A DNA stretch of 64,000 nt from Congzhengia sp045576635 (lineage in GTDB: Bacteria > Bacillota > Clostridia > UBA1381 > UBA9506): contig JAZNGT010000015.1 of assembly GCA_045576635.1 (NCBI GenBank), forward strand, positions 1-64,000, in the 5' to 3' direction. Made by a program: the position numbers and the translations under genes. Below the pieces are notes generated by a model. That model saw only the letters and a program-made list of their open reading frames with translations, ran no database searches and was not told the origin of the DNA. Within the stretch, counting starts at the first letter, position 1, and each line of letters begins with the position of its first letter. Shown in pieces: positions 17,019-25,652 of the stretch.

Positions 17019-17831
17019 CTACTCCTTTTTGTCAAGTGCTTCGTGTGATAAAGCAACAATCTGCTCTGTTTCCTCATCCCCTACAACGGTATCTGCATTC
17101 TTTTTTAAGTATATTAAATACTCAATGTTACCCTCAGGTCCCTTAATGGGAGAAAAGGAAAGTCCAAGCACTCCAAAACCAATAGTTTTTGCAAAATCAT
17201 AAATCATTTTAACAACTTCAATATGTGTCGACTGTTCTTTCACAACACCTTTTTTACCAACTTTTTCTTTTCCTGCCGCAAACTGCGGTTTAATAAGGGC
17301 TACCACTTCTCCATCGTCTTTTAATAATTCATAGGCAACAGGAAGAACAAGTTTTAGAGAAATAAATGCAACATCAATTGATGCAAAATCAAGTAAAACC
17401 CCAATTTGTTCTTTTGTGACGTATCGAATATTTGTGCGTTCCATATTGGTGACACGTTCGTCGCACCGTAGTTTCCATGCAAGCTGGCCATAACCGACAT
17501 CTACCGCAAACACGGATTTCGCTCCGTTTTGCAACATACAGTCCGTAAATCCACCTGTTGAAGCACCAATATCCATACAGATTTTATCATTAAGCAATAT
17601 AGAAAATGTCTGCATCGCCTTTTCGAGTTTTAAACCGCCACGACTAACGTATTTTAAATCCCCACCGCGCACTTCAACGTTTTGTTCAGGTGTTATAAAT
17701 GTGCCTGCTTTGTCACATTTTTGATTGTCAACATACACGACACCTGCCATGATAAGCGCCTTTGCTTTTTCGCGGCTTGGTGCTAAATTATGTTCTGCTA
17801 AATAGGTATCTAATCTTATTTTTTCTGTCAA
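17019..17831 (-). CDS. tlyA: TlyA family rRNA 2'-O-methyltransferase (S4 + FtsJ domains)
   Basis: TlyA-type enzymes methylate ribose 2'-OH groups in rRNA; some members were first described as hemolysins. The 270-residue protein has an N-terminal S4 RNA-binding domain (RLDTYLAEHNLAPSREKAKA, residues 5-60) and an FtsJ-type Rossmann domain with motif I DIGASTGGFTDCMLQNGA and VDVGYGQLAWKLR. The start is TTG, overlapping the nth stop (TTGA), with GGAGC 7-8 nt upstream. In many clostridia it precedes nadK; here it is coupled to nth. Confidence 0.95.
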   Translation of the reverse strand: MTEKIRLDTYLAEHNLAPSREKAKALIMAGVVYVDNQKCDKAGTFITPEQNVEVRGGDLKYVSRGGLKLEKAMQTFSILLNDKICMDIGASTGGFTDCMLQNGAKSVFAVDVGYGQLAWKLRCDERVTNMERTNIRYVTKEQIGVLLDFASIDVAFISLKLVLPVAYELLKDDGEVVALIKPQFAAGKEKVGKKGVVKEQSTHIEVVKMIYDFAKTIGFGVLGLSFSPIKGPEGNIEYLIYLKKNADTVVGDEETEQIVALSHEALDKKE

Positions 17832-18475
17832 TTTTTTGCTCCAATCGTTTTTTTATAATGATTACATACATCTTTCAATCCGCATTCTAAACATTTCGGG
17901 CGTCTGGCAATACAGATGTTTCTGCCGTGTTCCACAAGTTGATGACAAAAAAGACTGCCATATGAGGGTTCTACAATTTTACGCAAATCAAGTTCTATTT
18001 TTTTGGGGTCTTTGTTGTTTGTAAGACCAATAAGTCTTGTAATGCGCATACAATGCGTATCCACCACAATTGCTGGTTTACCAAATACGTCGCCAAGCAG
18101 AAGGTTTGCAATTTTTCTTCCAACTCCAGGAAGACTGACTAAATCCTCTAAATTATCGGGTATTTCGCCCGAAAAGCGTTCTTCTATCGCATTTGCACAA
18201 GCCACCAGGTTCTTTGCTTTGTTTCTGAAAAAACCTGTGGAACGTATTAAATTCTCAACATCGGATATATCGGCTTTTGCAAGTGCATAAGTCGTAGGAT
18301 ATTTTTGAAAAAGCGCAGGTGTTACAATGTTTACCCTCGCGTCCGTACACTGTGCTGCAAGGCACGCTGCGACCAAAAGTTCGAACGGGTTTTTGTAGTT
18401 AAGCGTACACGGCGTTTCGCCATACGTTTTAGAGAAATATTCTTTTATAACTGAGACTTTCTCTTTTTTTCTCAT
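17828..18475 (-). CDS. nth: Endonuclease III (DNA glycosylase/AP lyase)
   Basis: Nth removes oxidised pyrimidines and cleaves AP sites in base excision repair. The 215-residue protein carries the helix-hairpin-helix LPGVGRKIANLLLG with the catalytic Lys, then VVDTHCMRITRLIGL with the catalytic Asp, and the C-terminal [4Fe-4S] motif (C-x6-C-x2-C-x5-C in ICIARRPKCLECGLKDVC). All key residues are present. It overlaps the next gene by 4 bp and follows the phosphodiester glycosidase by 1 bp. Confidence 0.97.
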   Translation of the reverse strand: MRKKEKVSVIKEYFSKTYGETPCTLNYKNPFELLVAACLAAQCTDARVNIVTPALFQKYPTTYALAKADISDVENLIRSTGFFRNKAKNLVACANAIEERFSGEIPDNLEDLVSLPGVGRKIANLLLGDVFGKPAIVVDTHCMRITRLIGLTNNKDPKKIELDLRKIVEPSYGSLFCHQLVEHGRNICIARRPKCLECGLKDVCNHYKKTIGAKN

Positions 18476-18476
18476 C

Positions 18477-20795
18477 TCATTCTCCTAAAATCTGATTAAA
18501 TGTAAATGTTACATCTTCACCGTCGACGGTAACTAGGACATACTGAATATAATCAGGATGCGTGCCATCTAATGCAACACTCGGGAAAACACCCGCTGTG
18601 TTTATATAACGCACGCCGTCTTCAATCGTGTTTTGATTTTTAAAGCCGCCGCCGAATACATAGACGTTTTTGCCGTTTTGTGCTGCATCCGTAACAATTC
18701 GTCTAAAAGAAAGAATTTCGCCTTCTATTTCTGAAATAAAGTTTCTGTCCAAAAATACAAAAAGATTTTGCTTTGACGATTTTGCATCGCGTTCAAAATT
18801 CGTCCATACAGATGCATCGCCGTTATAAATTTTACTAGAAACATTGGGAATGGTGATAAATGTATTTTCACCTTTTAAAAAGCAATTATATTTTTTCGCA
18901 GTAACATAATCGGGCATCATCTTTTCAATCATGTTTGTATGAACGTTTGCACCTAAAAAGCAGGTAAAATCACTCGTGTTTTTCATTTTAGAAAGTGCAG
19001 TATTCATAACAAACTGGTCAAAAATCGTTGTTGCAAGTCTAGTGTTTCCAAACACGGAAAATGTTAAGGCATCTTTCGAAATTGGCACACGGCTCACGTT
19101 TTGACTATCAGGAATGACAATGTTTTCCGGAACTGAAATTTCAGCCGCACCGTCAACCAACACAAGAAGATTTGCTGTTACGTCTCCAACTTTTGCAGTT
19201 AAGAAAGATGCACCGGATTTTAATGCCTGTATCTCGTTTCCTTTCACAGAAACGGCATCTCCGCTTACTGTAACTTCAGCATCAGAAAGATTGATTTTTG
19301 CCATATTTCCGTTTTCATCTTTTCCGGTTAAATTTGGAATATATATGTCGCCATTTGAAAGCGAAACTTTTTCTTTATCAAAATTGATTTCGCGCGGAAG
19401 GTTAAGCACAGTAATTTCTCTTTTTGCAGTAAAGTTTTTATAGCGCACAGTAATTGTAGTTTTGCCTGATTTCGATGCATAGAATGCACCATTTTTAACC
19501 GTTCCGTTTTTATTGTTTACAGTGTATGTTGGTGCGTTCCAATCCCACTTAACTTCCCTGTCGTATTTATCAATACCTATCGGCGTAAGTTCGGTTGATG
19601 TTCCCAAAAAAACGTTATCGGAAGATAGAAGCATTATCTTTTTAAGTGACGCAGTTTCAGGAAGTGTACTTACAACACCTAACGCGTTTGTGACAGGTCT
19701 TAAATATCCGCCGGAAACTTCGTTTACAATTTTAGTTTCTCCCATATTTTGAACGGCCATTTGGGTTGAACCGCCACCATCAAAATTAAGCGCAGATGCG
19801 CATCCCAATTCTTTCATCAAATGACCGAGTTCTGTCTGTGTGAGTCCGTCTGCGCCGGTTCTTCTGCCATCAAGCGCAACGAGTGTAAGAATATTGCCGG
19901 TTTCATCAATTCCCACTGCACTTCTTGGATGTCTGCCTGACACAGTATGCGAAAAAGATGCCGGCACTTCTCCGTCTTTTAAAATAACTGCTCCGCCACC
20001 AACGGCGTGTTTGATTTTTGTAAAATCAGGGGTTGATTTTACATCTACTTCTAATTTGTCGCCAACTTCAACATTATCTAATAAAAATGTATTGTATGAC
20101 ATATGTGCCGAAAGAACGTATCCATCTTCAGGGATTAGTAGGGGCGCGCTTTCTGTAACCTTTTCTAAAACAATGCCATTTTTATCGACAGAAACTTCGA
20201 TGGAGCCTCCCACTGAGCCTACGGAATATTCTCCCCATTCATCCGTATACATTACAATCCCGGTTAAATCATCATACTTGTTGATTAATTTGATTTTATC
20301 CGTAAGTCCTTTTTTAGTTTTCAGCGTAATATCAAATAAAAACGCATCAATGGAGAATTCGTTACCATTTGCATCACTAAAAAGCGTATTCATACTCTCT
20401 GAAACGGATGCGGAAGATTTAAGTTCACCATCGCGTATTTCAACACCGACTGCGCTGCCTCTACCGCTCTCTCCGCGTTTTGCAGCAAAAAAGTCGGCGT
20501 TTAGTGCTGCTATTGCATCATTTTTCTCTGCAAGTTTAAGCACGTTTTCCAGGTAACTTTCACCTTTTTCACTTTTTAAAATTTTGAGTGCAACTCCGGG
20601 CGTTTTAAGATCTACACGCACAACATGTATATCCTGCCATCCGCCATCGGAAAGTTCTAAAAAATGACAGTATGTAACACCTGTCATAAGCGTTTTTTCT
20701 TCGATTGTTTCTCTTAAATATGCTCCATTTACTGACAAAGAAAGTGAGCAAAAAAAGCAAAAGACCAAAAGTAAAATTCCAATTCGTTTTTTCAT
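18477..20795 (-). CDS. Secreted phosphodiester glycosidase (NAGPA domain) with Ig-like and phosphoesterase-like regions
   Basis: The 772-residue protein begins with a signal peptide (MKKRIGILLLVFCFFCSLS...). Residues about 60-370 form a NAGPA/phosphodiester glycosidase domain: AALNADFFAAKRGE, SGRHPRSAVGIDETG, VALDGRRTGADGLTQTELG and ALNFDGGGSTQMAV are the usual signatures. Such domains hydrolyse sugar-phosphodiester links; exopolysaccharide or wall polymers are plausible substrates. Residues about 380-560 look like Ig-like/BIG2-type strands. The last ~200 residues resemble a calcineurin-like phosphoesterase fold by layout (NLFVFLDRNFISEIEGE, GKNVYVFGGGF) but lack the GDxx, GNH and GHxH metal motifs. 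No wall anchor or SLH domain is seen. It sits between ttcA-like and nth genes, an unremarkable operon setting. Confidence 0.82.
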   Translation of the reverse strand: MKKRIGILLLVFCFFCSLSLSVNGAYLRETIEEKTLMTGVTYCHFLELSDGGWQDIHVVRVDLKTPGVALKILKSEKGESYLENVLKLAEKNDAIAALNADFFAAKRGESGRGSAVGVEIRDGELKSSASVSESMNTLFSDANGNEFSIDAFLFDITLKTKKGLTDKIKLINKYDDLTGIVMYTDEWGEYSVGSVGGSIEVSVDKNGIVLEKVTESAPLLIPEDGYVLSAHMSYNTFLLDNVEVGDKLEVDVKSTPDFTKIKHAVGGGAVILKDGEVPASFSHTVSGRHPRSAVGIDETGNILTLVALDGRRTGADGLTQTELGHLMKELGCASALNFDGGGSTQMAVQNMGETKIVNEVSGGYLRPVTNALGVVSTLPETASLKKIMLLSSDNVFLGTSTELTPIGIDKYDREVKWDWNAPTYTVNNKNGTVKNGAFYASKSGKTTITVRYKNFTAKREITVLNLPREINFDKEKVSLSNGDIYIPNLTGKDENGNMAKINLSDAEVTVSGDAVSVKGNEIQALKSGASFLTAKVGDVTANLLVLVDGAAEISVPENIVIPDSQNVSRVPISKDALTFSVFGNTRLATTIFDQFVMNTALSKMKNTSDFTCFLGANVHTNMIEKMMPDYVTAKKYNCFLKGENTFITIPNVSSKIYNGDASVWTNFERDAKSSKQNLFVFLDRNFISEIEGEILSFRRIVTDAAQNGKNVYVFGGGFKNQNTIEDGVRYINTAGVFPSVALDGTHPDYIQYVLVTVDGEDVTFTFNQILGE

Positions 20796-20813
20796 TGTAT
20801 TCTCCCATAAAAT

Positions 20814-21530
20814 TTAAAGTGTTTTTTCCCAACCTTTGATTCCTGAATTCTGTACGGCCGTGAAAACACGCTGACGCAAACCATGATTTTCACGTTCAAG
20901 CGACTGAAGAATCTCTTTTATATATTCCCGTTTTGTATTCTTATCAGCCGGACACGTGCTTGTTACCACCGGAATTTCATTTTGCACTGTGAATCGCTTG
21001 ATTTCGCGTTCTTCAACATATATGAGCGGGCGCAAAACTGTAACATCCATCCGCTCTAAGTGTGTAACCGGCGCAAAACAGTTGATTCTTCCCTCATAAA
21101 ACATGCTCAAAAAAAATGTATTGATAACATCATCAAAATGATGTCCATAAACAATTTTATTGATACCGTGTTCTTTTGCCGCGGTACACATAGCACCACG
21201 TCTTAAATTTGCACAAAGCGAGCAGGGATTTTCTTCTTTTCGGTAGTCAAAAATAATCTGTTTGATTTCTGACTTTTCCGTATGATACGGTATGTCATTT
21301 TCATCACAAAGCGCATTTACTTTGGAAAAGTCCATATTGTCAAAACCCATATCAATTGTAATGGCTTCCAAAGAAAAAGTCTTTGGGTAAAACCTTTGAA
21401 GCTGTTTCATTGCAAGAAGTGCGACGAGTGAGTCCTTGCCACCCGAGACACCAACGGCAATTCTGTCGTCCTCTTCAATCATATTGTAGTCTTCAATTGC
21501 ACGGCGCATCCGGCTTAAAATATGTTTCAT
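20814..21530 (-). CDS. TtcA-family PP-loop ATPase (tRNA 2-thiocytidine biosynthesis-like)
   Basis: The protein belongs to the TtcA/TtuA group that adenylates and thiolates tRNA bases. In 238 residues it shows the PP-loop VGVSGGKDSLVALLAM (about residue 27), a CSLCANLRRGAM motif (C-x2-C, about 100), YGHHFDDVINTFFLSMFYEG, and a late cysteine (TSTCPADKN) that could complete an iron-sulfur site. The exact target base cannot be told by sequence alone. It overlaps the ygjV-like gene by 4 bp (ATGA). Confidence 0.88.
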   Translation of the reverse strand: MKHILSRMRRAIEDYNMIEEDDRIAVGVSGGKDSLVALLAMKQLQRFYPKTFSLEAITIDMGFDNMDFSKVNALCDENDIPYHTEKSEIKQIIFDYRKEENPCSLCANLRRGAMCTAAKEHGINKIVYGHHFDDVINTFFLSMFYEGRINCFAPVTHLERMDVTVLRPLIYVEEREIKRFTVQNEIPVVTSTCPADKNTKREYIKEILQSLERENHGLRQRVFTAVQNSGIKGWEKTL

Positions 21531-22081
21531 GCATCAAGCTCCTTGTTTTCTGTGTTAAATCCCTCTTTTTTAAATCTGACAAATGAGACAATAACTGAAA
21601 TCATATTAAACGATTCACATAAGATGCCGCCCAAACTGAAATTGAAAATATTATGCACAATCCAGGATGGAGACATTAAGTAAAGTTGGAAGTTTCTAAT
21701 ATGCTTTCCGTTTCCTTTCCACATAAATATGCTCATTGCTATAAGCGCCGCATACGGAAGCCAGGAAATAAAAATCATAAACCAGTTGCCCCATGTCAGG
21801 AAAACAGAAAACGTAAAGCAAAGTGTATACAACACTTCTGTTAAAATCAGTTTCCATTTCTTTTTGTCATCTTTTGAAAACAAAAGTCCGCGCACAAGGT
21901 TTGTAAGATTAAAAAACGCTCCAGCGTACGCGCCGATTAAAAGAAAATTTATAAAAAACATAAAACTTCCTATACCCTGCATTAAGAAAAAATTTTTATT
22001 CTGTTTGCACTGAAAGGAATAAACAATGATGATTAAACCAATCATGCCAAATCCTTGTGCTACGATGTCAAGTAGACTCAT
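21527..22081 (-). CDS. YgjV-like multispanning membrane protein
   Basis: The 184-residue protein has five to seven hydrophobic segments and no catalytic motif. It starts MSLLDIVAQGFGMIGLIIIV and resembles the YgjV family of small inner-membrane proteins of unknown function (CKQNKNFFLMQGIGSFMFF, then LIGAYAGAFFNLTNLVRG). GGAGG 6 nt before the ATG at 22081 fixes the start; the frame is open 22 codons upstream into the lipid kinase gene. The function is unknown. Confidence 0.65.
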   Translation of the reverse strand: MSLLDIVAQGFGMIGLIIIVYSFQCKQNKNFFLMQGIGSFMFFINFLLIGAYAGAFFNLTNLVRGLLFSKDDKKKWKLILTEVLYTLCFTFSVFLTWGNWFMIFISWLPYAALIAMSIFMWKGNGKHIRNFQLYLMSPSWIVHNIFNFSLGGILCESFNMISVIVSFVRFKKEGFNTENKELDA

Positions 22082-22106
22082 ATAAAACCTCCACAAAATT
22101 ATTGTT

Positions 22107-23030
22107 TTATTTTCTTGGTAATACAAATGAAAATGCACCAGGATCAATCTTAAACGTTGTTTTGCCTGCAGATAGTATTTCGCCGTCTACACATATTTTT
22201 ATATCTTTTTCAAAAGGTGTAACAGTAATTTCTTTGCATTTTTCACTTATAGCAACACGCTCTATGTTTTTCAGTTTCAAAAAATTACCTTTCATATAAA
22301 ACGGTAATAAGTATAAAAAATGCAGTCTTGATACGTTTTTTATAATGTTGAAATTAATCATTCCGTCAGATATTGACGCCAATGGATTGCTTTTAATACC
22401 ACCACCGCAAAAACTACCGTTCGCTATTGAAGTAAGTAAAAGTTTTCCGTTGTGTCGTTCCACACCATCGACTTCAATTTTAAGATTTGCACCTTTCTTT
22501 TTGATAAGCATTATGAATATAGAAATAAGATATGCAAGCGAACCCGATACGAACGGTTTTTTCTTCATTTCTGCTGTTAAATCCGCAACATTACAGTCAA
22601 AACCGATATTGACCATATTTGCACAATAGCCTTTATGTATACCATGAGGCGTTTCGACCTCGTACTGTATTGCATCACATTTTATACTTTTGCCATTGAT
22701 GTGCTGTAAAATATTTTCAAAATCATAGTCATGACTGAAATTTCTGCAAAAATCATTGCCAGTTCCAATTGGAATCAGACCAATTTCTGCATCTTTACAT
22801 TGCATTACACCATTTAAGACTTCGCTAAATGTGCCATCTCCACCGCAGGCAATAAATCTGGCAGGACCTTTTGATTTATAGTAGTCCTTTATAAAACAAG
22901 TTGCATCTCCTACGGCTTTTGTAATATAAATTTCAACATTTTCATCGTGAATTGCGTTAATTTTTCGAATTAACTCGTCCTCTTTTTTTCCTTGACCTGC
23001 ACATGGGTTAATAATAAAAACTGTCTTCAT
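22107..23030 (-). CDS. Diacylglycerol kinase family lipid kinase (YegS/DgkB-like)
   Basis: These soluble kinases phosphorylate diacylglycerol or related lipids, recycling DAG from teichoic acid or polymer synthesis. The 307-residue protein begins FIINPCAGQGKK, has the catalytic-domain signature ACGGDGTFSEVLNGVM (about residue 60) and IGTGNDFCRNF, then the C-terminal beta-sandwich with DGMINFNI. The start was placed at 23030 because AAGGGTGA is 5 nt upstream and the family begins right before the nucleotide-binding strand. The gap to the acyltransferase is 4 bp. Confidence 0.9.
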   Translation of the reverse strand: MKTVFIINPCAGQGKKEDELIRKINAIHDENVEIYITKAVGDATCFIKDYYKSKGPARFIACGGDGTFSEVLNGVMQCKDAEIGLIPIGTGNDFCRNFSHDYDFENILQHINGKSIKCDAIQYEVETPHGIHKGYCANMVNIGFDCNVADLTAEMKKKPFVSGSLAYLISIFIMLIKKKGANLKIEVDGVERHNGKLLLTSIANGSFCGGGIKSNPLASISDGMINFNIIKNVSRLHFLYLLPFYMKGNFLKLKNIERVAISEKCKEITVTPFEKDIKICVDGEILSAGKTTFKIDPGAFSFVLPRK

Positions 23031-23034
23031 ATCG

Positions 23035-24042
23035 TCACCCTTTGCGTTTTCCAAAAATAAGTTTTAAATTTCTGTCTGAAAATCGTATTGTCGGCACCAT
23101 CCATGCTGCGACAAGAATAAAAACAACAATTTGTGTTGTTGTACTGTATAAATATTCCCGCATACCAAAACGTGTCATTAGACTTGGAAGCAGAATTCTG
23201 CAAAGATAGTAGTGCGTTACAAGTATTATAATTGTGTTTTCACCAAAAAATGTCAACCATTTGGTTAGAAGTTTAGAATTTGAAAAAAATACCGAAATCA
23301 CAAGCAGAACAAAACTGCCAAGAAGTGCGCCTGTAAAAAACAACATCCAATTACCGTAGACATATTTTGACATATCTACTGTTTCGTTTTGTATTGAAGT
23401 AAAAACAAATACAAAAAGTAAAAGGGTTGTGGCGAATATGTATTTCAATTTGTGCGCATTTACTTTTTCAGATAACGTCAGTATATAGGTTCTAAAAATG
23501 TCACCTAAAACATAAAACGACAAACAAGGTAATGCGATTATATACATAACGCCATGTTTGTATTCAAATACCTTACATGTTGCAACAACAAAGACACCAA
23601 GCGCAATTGCAAGAAGTTTTAAAAAGTTGCTTTTGCTTATATAATAGTATACTGTTTGTATAAAAAACAACGCAAATAAAAACCACAAAGGTCTGTTTGA
23701 AATAAAAAAGCGAACACCGAAAAATGAATGGAGATAGTTATAAAGTATCGATGCGATATTCGAGTTGTTAAAAATTGCAATTAACAAACTGAAGAGTAAG
23801 TCGATTCCTAAAAAAGTAGCAAACGGCACATAAATTCGTTTCAGATTTTTTAGAAAATACTGTTTAAATTCAATGTTTGTGTTAGAAAACACGCCAGACA
23901 GCAAAAAGAAAAGCGGCATATGAAATGCGTAAATAAGGTTTCTGCTATACTGACCGCCTGTATTTAAGTGTCCAAGAATAACAAGCAAAATACCTATTCC
24001 CTTTGCAATATCGATAAACTTTTCTCTTTTAATCGTGCTCAC
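23035..24042 (-). CDS. Acyltransferase family 3 membrane protein (OafA-like)
   Basis: The 335-residue protein has about ten transmembrane helices and the acyltransferase-3 opening KREKFIDIAKGIGILLVILG followed by H, with a further FHMPLFFLLSGVF block. Such proteins O-acylate surface sugars or lipids. The coordinates use the GTG at 24042, but that GTG is part of the likely ribosome binding site (GAGGTG). The best-spaced start is an ATT at 24033, 6 nt after GAGGTG, giving a protein that begins at KREKF as homologues do. It heads an eight-gene run ending in DUF1294; promoter at 24067-24095. Confidence 0.87.
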   Translation of the reverse strand: MSTIKREKFIDIAKGIGILLVILGHLNTGGQYSRNLIYAFHMPLFFLLSGVFSNTNIEFKQYFLKNLKRIYVPFATFLGIDLLFSLLIAIFNNSNIASILYNYLHSFFGVRFFISNRPLWFLFALFFIQTVYYYISKSNFLKLLAIALGVFVVATCKVFEYKHGVMYIIALPCLSFYVLGDIFRTYILTLSEKVNAHKLKYIFATTLLLFVFVFTSIQNETVDMSKYVYGNWMLFFTGALLGSFVLLVISVFFSNSKLLTKWLTFFGENTIIILVTHYYLCRILLPSLMTRFGMREYLYSTTTQIVVFILVAAWMVPTIRFSDRNLKLIFGKRKG

Positions 24043-24066
24043 CTCAATACTAACTTACCACTATTA

Positions 24067-24095
24067 AGTATATCACTTTTTTATACCATTTTCAA
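24067..24095 (-). promoter_or_regulatory. Predicted sigma-A promoter for the acyltransferase-to-DUF1294 run
   Basis: Minus-strand TTGAAA (24090-24095), 17 nt, TATACT (24067-24072), about 25-35 nt upstream of the first codon. It is divergent from the uracil permease promoter. Confidence 0.6.
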
Positions 24096-24133
24096 CAAAT
24101 TACGATGATTTTTTAATTCTTTTCTTATGTGCT

Positions 24134-24152
24134 ATTGACAAAATGTGTCAAT
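24134..24152 (+). promoter_or_regulatory. Palindrome overlapping the uraA -35 element (candidate operator)
   Basis: ATTGACA-AAATG-TGTCAAT is a perfect 7-bp-arm inverted repeat whose left arm contains the -35 hexamer. A dimeric repressor binding here would block the promoter. The regulator is not known. Confidence 0.4.
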
Positions 24153-24163
24153 AATAGTAAAAT
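24135..24163 (+). promoter_or_regulatory. Predicted sigma-A promoter for the uracil permease gene
   Basis: TTGACA (24135-24140), 17-nt spacer, TAAAAT (24158-24163). The predicted start point is near 24170, immediately at an 8-bp hairpin, AGATAAAT / ATTTATCT (24170-24177 with 24181-24188), that would cap the mRNA 5' end. Confidence 0.75.
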
Positions 24164-24224
24164 TTTATTAGATAAATATCATTTATCTAAAATTCAATTA
24201 AATAATTTGAGAGGGGAACATCTA

Positions 24225-25577
24225 ATGAAACTTATCTATGGTGTAAAAGACAAACCCAAATTCGGCCAGCTGATCGTTTTTGCTATTCAGCAGTTACTCG
24301 CAATTATGACAGCTACACTCGTTGTACCGGTTATTATCGGTAACGGTATGAGCCCTGCCGCAGCACTTGTTGGTGCAGGCATTGGTACACTTTTCTATGT
24401 GCTTTGTACAAAAGCAAAAAGCCCCGTTTTTCTTGGTTCATCCTTTGCTTTTATCGGTTCAATGCTTGCGGCTTTTGCAGGCGGCGTATCGATGAGTCTT
24501 GGCTATTTAGGCATTATCCTTGGTGCTCTTTTTGCAGGTTTAGTTTATGTTATTATTGCAATTATCGTTAAATTTGCAGGCGTTAACTGGATTAACAAAT
24601 TGATGCCGGCAGCAGTTATCGGACCTACAGTTGCAATCATCGGTCTTTCTCTTGCAGGCAACGCAATTGGCGACCTTACAAAAGGTAGCATCCCTGATGT
24701 ACAGGCTTCTCCGTTAATTGCAGTTCTTTGTGGATTGGTTACACTGATCATCACAATTATTTGCTCTGTATATGGCAAAAAAACAGGTAAGCTTATCCCC
24801 TTTATTTTTGGTATTCTCGGAGGATACGCAGTATCTTTGGTATTTACACTTATCGGTAATGCAACCGGCGTTGATGCAATCAGAATTCTTAATTTAGAAC
24901 CTTTAAAAGCTCTCTTTGCTGACGGTGTAACACTCAACACCTTCTTCTCCATTCCTGATTTTACATTCTTGACGGCTGTCGGCGGATTTGGAGAATTATC
25001 AAGTGCATATGTGAGCACAATTGCTGTAGCTTATATTCCTGTTGCATTTGTCGTATTTGCAGAACACATTGCAGACCACAAAAACATTTCATCTATCATT
25101 GAAACAGATTTACTCGAAGAACCTGGTCTTCACAGAACACTCGTTGGCGACGGTATCGGCTCTTTCCTTGGTGCTATTTTTGGCGGTTGCCCCAATACAA
25201 CATATGGCGAATCAGTTGGTTGTGTTGCAATTACTAAAAACGCTTCAATATATACTATCATTACAGCAGCAATTTTAGCAATTGTAATTGCATTCATTTC
25301 CCCTTTTATTGCTTTTGTTAATTCTATCCCCTCTTGCGTAATGGGCGGCGTTTGTATGGCACTTTACGGCTTCATTGCAGTATCCGGTCTTAAGATGGTA
25401 CAGAATGTTAACTTAAACCTCAACAAGAACCTCTTTGTTGTTTCTACAATTTTAATTGCCGGCATCGGTGGTCTTACACTTAACTTTGGACAGATCACAA
25501 TCACATCTGTTGCTTGTGCGCTTATTCTTGGTATCATCGTAAACCTCATCGTATCAAAAGGTTCCGATCAGGAATAA
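24225..25577 (+). CDS. uraA: Uracil permease (NCS2 family)
   Basis: UraA imports uracil by proton symport. The 450-residue protein has 14 predicted helical segments, with the uracil-type N-terminal QQLLAIMTATLVVPVIIG, VFLGSSFAFIGSM, a central region around VVFAEHIADHKNISSI with the substrate-binding Glu, and GGCPNTTYGESVGCVAITKNA, the NCS2 signature. The TTTYGE-type sequence points to uracil rather than xanthine. GAGGGG 7-9 nt before the ATG at 24225 sets the start. It stands alone on the plus strand with its own promoter and terminator; no PyrR attenuator was visible in the leader. Confidence 0.94.
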   Translation: MKLIYGVKDKPKFGQLIVFAIQQLLAIMTATLVVPVIIGNGMSPAAALVGAGIGTLFYVLCTKAKSPVFLGSSFAFIGSMLAAFAGGVSMSLGYLGIILGALFAGLVYVIIAIIVKFAGVNWINKLMPAAVIGPTVAIIGLSLAGNAIGDLTKGSIPDVQASPLIAVLCGLVTLIITIICSVYGKKTGKLIPFIFGILGGYAVSLVFTLIGNATGVDAIRILNLEPLKALFADGVTLNTFFSIPDFTFLTAVGGFGELSSAYVSTIAVAYIPVAFVVFAEHIADHKNISSIIETDLLEEPGLHRTLVGDGIGSFLGAIFGGCPNTTYGESVGCVAITKNASIYTIITAAILAIVIAFISPFIAFVNSIPSCVMGGVCMALYGFIAVSGLKMVQNVNLNLNKNLFVVSTILIAGIGGLTLNFGQITITSVACALILGIIVNLIVSKGSDQE

Positions 25578-25601
25578 TGTATATTTAACCAAAAATCACA
25601 T

Positions 25602-25638
25602 AAAAAAAGGGATGTAAATAATTTTACATCCCTTTTTT
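25602..25638. terminator. Bidirectional terminator between uraA and the exopolysaccharide operon
   Basis: The 10-bp stem GGGATGTAAA / TTTACATCCC (25609-25618 with 25623-25632) is flanked by seven A on the left and six T on the right, so it works on both strands. It ends uraA (plus) and the EAL gene at the end of the exopolysaccharide operon (minus). Confidence 0.93.
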
Positions 25639-25652
25639 ATTTCAATTTTTCG

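Noticed and set aside
19840..20556. A 238-codon open frame on the plus strand
   Set aside because: It is antisense to the phosphodiester glycosidase gene, shows no recognisable motif or ribosome binding site, and is serine/proline-rich as expected of a shadow frame.
24164..24224. A PyrR attenuator or other terminator upstream of the uracil permease gene
   Set aside because: The hairpin at 24170-24188 is not followed by a T run, and no anti-terminator or PyrR-binding stem is visible.
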